Shown: positions 61,701 through 64,000 of the stretch, piece by piece
Position numbering within the stretch: the stretch's first letter is position 1
Layout: each line of letters starts with the position of its first letter
Source of the DNA: Acanthaster planci
Lineage: Eukaryota > Echinodermata > Asteroidea > Valvatida > Acanthasteridae
Length of the DNA: 64,000 nt
Assembly: GCF_001949145.1 (NCBI RefSeq)
Contig: NW_019091419.1
Span: 643,476 to 707,475 of the forward strand
Direction of reading: 5' to 3'
The notes under the pieces: generated by a model
The model's database searches: none
What the model saw: the letters and a program-made list of their open reading frames with translations, nothing else
What the model was told of the DNA's origin: nothing
Translations under genes and position numbers: made by a program

Positions 61701-63961
61701 GACAGGGTTTTGGGTACGGGCAAGGCACTAGCAGGTTGCTGTTGGACAGATGTACCCGCCTCGGAGGACACCTTGAACAAGTCCCTGTCTGTGTATTTCT
61801 CAGACTCTGATGATGAAACAGGAGTCCCACTTCTTCTCCGGTGTGGTGCCCTGTGAACAGGTCTGGCACGCTTTGCTTTGGCAGAGGACTTGTTGTTATC
61901 TGTGTTATTTTCAAATTCTACAGGTGGTGGGTGCTTTGCTATTTTGACCACGGAGGACTGACCTGGTGCCATGACTCCACTGACCACGTCACTGGATGAC
62001 AGACTGCATGCAGAGCTTGTGTCTGTCCATTTGCCAGATTCTGGACAGGAGCCATGATTGTTGCGTCTCCTCTTCTGAAGGCTTCTGCGCAGGAGCTGGG
62101 TACATTTTGTGACCGATGCTCCTTGAGTACTCTTGATTAGTGGAGAAGCGAAGACTCCTTTATCAAGATCTGTTCTCAGTTCACTGTTGTTCACTAATGG
62201 AAATTTGAAATGCTGGCCATTCTGTTGATACATCCTGTTGGTGAGTGACACAGCTCCCTCTCTTGTCTTTCTCGCTTCATGCCATTCTTTTTGTGAGGGT
62301 TGGCCTGTTAGGCTCCAAAAGTGGCTTGTGATTGGCAAAGCCCACTGCAATGGTGAAGCATCATGTCCAAACTCTAATGGTGACACCAGCGCATTCCTGC
62401 GGACACTGGGTGGGGTTTTGCAAATTGATTTGTACCTGTGCATAACCCTATGGCTTGCAGGACAGCACAGTGACTCAGCTGCAGATAAATGAGAAACTGA
62501 AGCTTTGCAACAGCTTTGTTGACCGTTTGTCATTAGTGTGCCATTAGTGTGTTTGTCTCCTGAGGGTGTTGTGTTACATAAGATTGGGCCATTGCATTTA
62601 CACATATCTGGATGGGTAATTGAGGAAGCTGCATTGCATGCACCAGAGACAGGTGTTCTTTGCTGACTCACATCACCGCTGCTGATTGCTTCTTGATCCA
62701 AGGCACTCTTCAGACGTTTCTGTTTGGGTTCGCTGTTGCAATTTGGTGGCAGCAATGCAGTGATGCTTGTCTGTACTCCATGAAACTGTGGCGAAATGAA
62801 TGCTTCCACTGGATCGGGATTCACTTCTGGATGTCTGATGACACTTGTTGCATCCTGAGCATCTAACGAGGGTGCAGGTATTGAAACTGTTTCTTGACCT
62901 GTCAGTGCAGCACTTTGAGAGTCAGGCTGTGTGAAGGTTTCACTCTGATTGCAACTTTGATGATTGATGGTTTTACTGGAGGATCGTCTGTCCTGTATGC
63001 TATTCCGTTGCTTTGCCTCAAAAGTGGAGATCCACTCCTTTACACCACAAACCCTTGTCAATGGAGATGCTACATGTTGATTATGAAGAGGCATAAGCGG
63101 ATCAACAGAGTCAGGTGTTGGATAATCTGCATCTTCTTTCAATGTTGAGGTAACTAATTGTGCACTTGGAATGTTATAGTGGCCAGCTTCTTGTGGCAGT
63201 GGTTGTCCATGGCCAACAACGATCCTGAGACTCTCACAGGACCTCTTCCTCTTCCGGATACGCTCCAGTCGCTTTGCCTCAAACCTAGCAATCCTTGTTC
63301 TTGCGCTTGGAAATCCTTTTGGCTTTCCTCTGTTGCACATTTGTGGAATGGATCCTTCGAGTGCCCATGCTCCTGTCACTGCTTGTAGTCTCTCCGCTGA
63401 TTGCCTTTGACTACTTTCCTGCTGCTCGGTTTTGCTGTAGTGACTTCCTGAGACTTCCAAACTTTTTCCTTCTGCCACTGCTTTCTTGCATGTTATGGAC
63501 GGAGACTGTCGATGTGGATCCGCACAATATCTCTGTGAATCACTTGCAACAACATTCTTTCCCTGTACGACTGATTTCCTTTCATAATGCCTTGAGGCAA
63601 TGCACCGGTTACCCAAGGACTCATTTTTAGTTTCTTGTTTATCACTCTCTTGACGCAAATCAGATGCATTTCTTTTATTTTCAGCTGTGTGAATGTCTCT
63701 CTTTCTTTTTCTCCTTTTCCTTCTTCTTTTTCTTTTTGAGCACAGTCGCATTCCCTGAGTTTGCTGCACATCTTGGCCAAAGGTTGCAGAGTTGTCCTTT
63801 TTTAGGGTACTCTTATTTCCAGTAACTGGTTGAAGATCCCTCCAAGTGAATGGAGTAGGCTTGTCTGTTGTATTCTTCCAGCAAGTCTTTGCTGATTCCT
63901 TGTGCGGATCCTCCTGCCATGACCTGGTGGTAAGTTTATTTGACCTCGGGGTTCCCCGCAT
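58606..63961 (-). CDS. Unidentified large nuclear-type protein (5' partial), three exons
   Basis: Exons are 63961-60211, 59650-59422 and 58744-58606; phases agree and the frame closes at TAG (58608-58606), giving 1372 residues from the ATG at 63961. The frame stays open upstream to the window edge and that ATG has a poor context, so the true start probably lies outside. Near the start is a basic cluster, KRKRRRKRRKRKR, a likely nuclear localisation signal. Residues roughly 790-1050 are very acidic and Ser/Asp/Gly/Asn-rich. A short block HYICHRDGLIRHRRKLRWPG follows. The last two exons form a charged helix with LLNEHRQFLQDRFLKLLMKR and end in KWINYETLPQVFTVQKT. I do not recognise the family. 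It lies upstream of dom in the same orientation. Much of it looks disordered, but the C-terminal 125 residues look folded and conserved in style. Confidence 0.8.
59422..59650 (-). CDS. Unidentified gene, second-last exon
   Basis: The acceptor cacttccgcag precedes GGGCTGTCAGCC, and the donor is AATG|GTAGGC. The product includes SFPVDWEEPVKHSRLL, FLQDRFLKLLMKRGKEMRLT and LKDQLKEQRREREQDRK. It is charged and probably helical, and in phase with both neighbours. Confidence 0.82.
60211..63961 (-). CDS. Unidentified gene, giant exon
   Basis: This is an uninterrupted 3.75-kb open frame on the minus strand that ends in a clear donor (AATA|GTAAGT at 60210-60205). Upstream codons 63962-64000 are also open, reading ILRYISPLR just before the ATG. 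It contains the basic cluster near 63735-63690 and the acidic tract near 61650-61000. Short plus-strand frames inside it are antisense shadows of the repetitive acidic codons. Confidence 0.82.
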
Positions 63962-64000
63962 CCGGAGTGGGGAAATATAGCGAAGAATGCCTGGCCCCCT

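Noticed and set aside
61106-61810. Several plus-strand frames rich in I, T and F
   Set aside because: They are antisense to Asp/Ser/Glu-rich codons of the unidentified gene; reverse complements of such codons rarely give stops.

Overview
This is animal nuclear DNA. It holds large multi-exon genes with GT-AG (and two GC-AG) introns, many small dispersed repeats in the introns, two runs of N (assembly gaps at 39274-39484 and 50916-51422), and no bacterial features. The coding sequence resembles vertebrate SRCAP and EP400 closely. The intron repeats (fold-back elements, elements with GGGGCC-type or TTAACCCTAA-type ends) look like those of marine invertebrate deuterostomes such as echinoderms or amphioxus. 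That placement is an inference, and I cannot name the species.

Almost the whole window is one minus-strand gene running from about 49156 (probably from a non-coding first exon near 54.8-55.0 kb) down past position 388. It is a Domino/SRCAP/EP400-family chromatin-remodelling ATPase. I reconstructed 32 shared coding exons whose splice phases all agree; they give 2463 residues: a Q/S/P-rich N-terminus, an EP400-type N-terminal motif, the HSA domain, an acidic segment, ATPase lobe 1 ([12 protein letters not shown]), a roughly 680-residue insertion, ATPase lobe 2 (ending in the [14 protein letters not shown] motif) and the conserved post-ATPase segment.

The gene then forks. If exon 33 (16475-12543) is read through, the protein ends after about 1265 more residues in an AT-hook, as in SRCAP and fly DOM-B. 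If an internal donor at 16341/16340 is used, splicing skips the rest of that exon and joins a 33-nt microexon (8686-8654), a WAPPTPPQ exon (7829-7679) and the SANT and Q-rich exons (6997 down to 388). This is the architecture of EP400 and fly DOM-A. All junctions keep frame. One locus therefore appears able to encode both the SWR1/SRCAP-type and the NuA4/TIP60-p400-type ATPase, which vertebrates place on two genes. The EP400-type 3' end runs off the left edge of the window.

Upstream on the same strand (63961-58606) lies the 3' part of a second gene that I could not identify. It has one giant exon with a basic cluster and a long acidic region, then two short exons, a stop and a possible poly(A) signal. 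Between the genes are a likely CpG-containing promoter, a remarkable run of three perfect hairpins (51469-51616), and repeats. I found no tRNA, rRNA or CRISPR.
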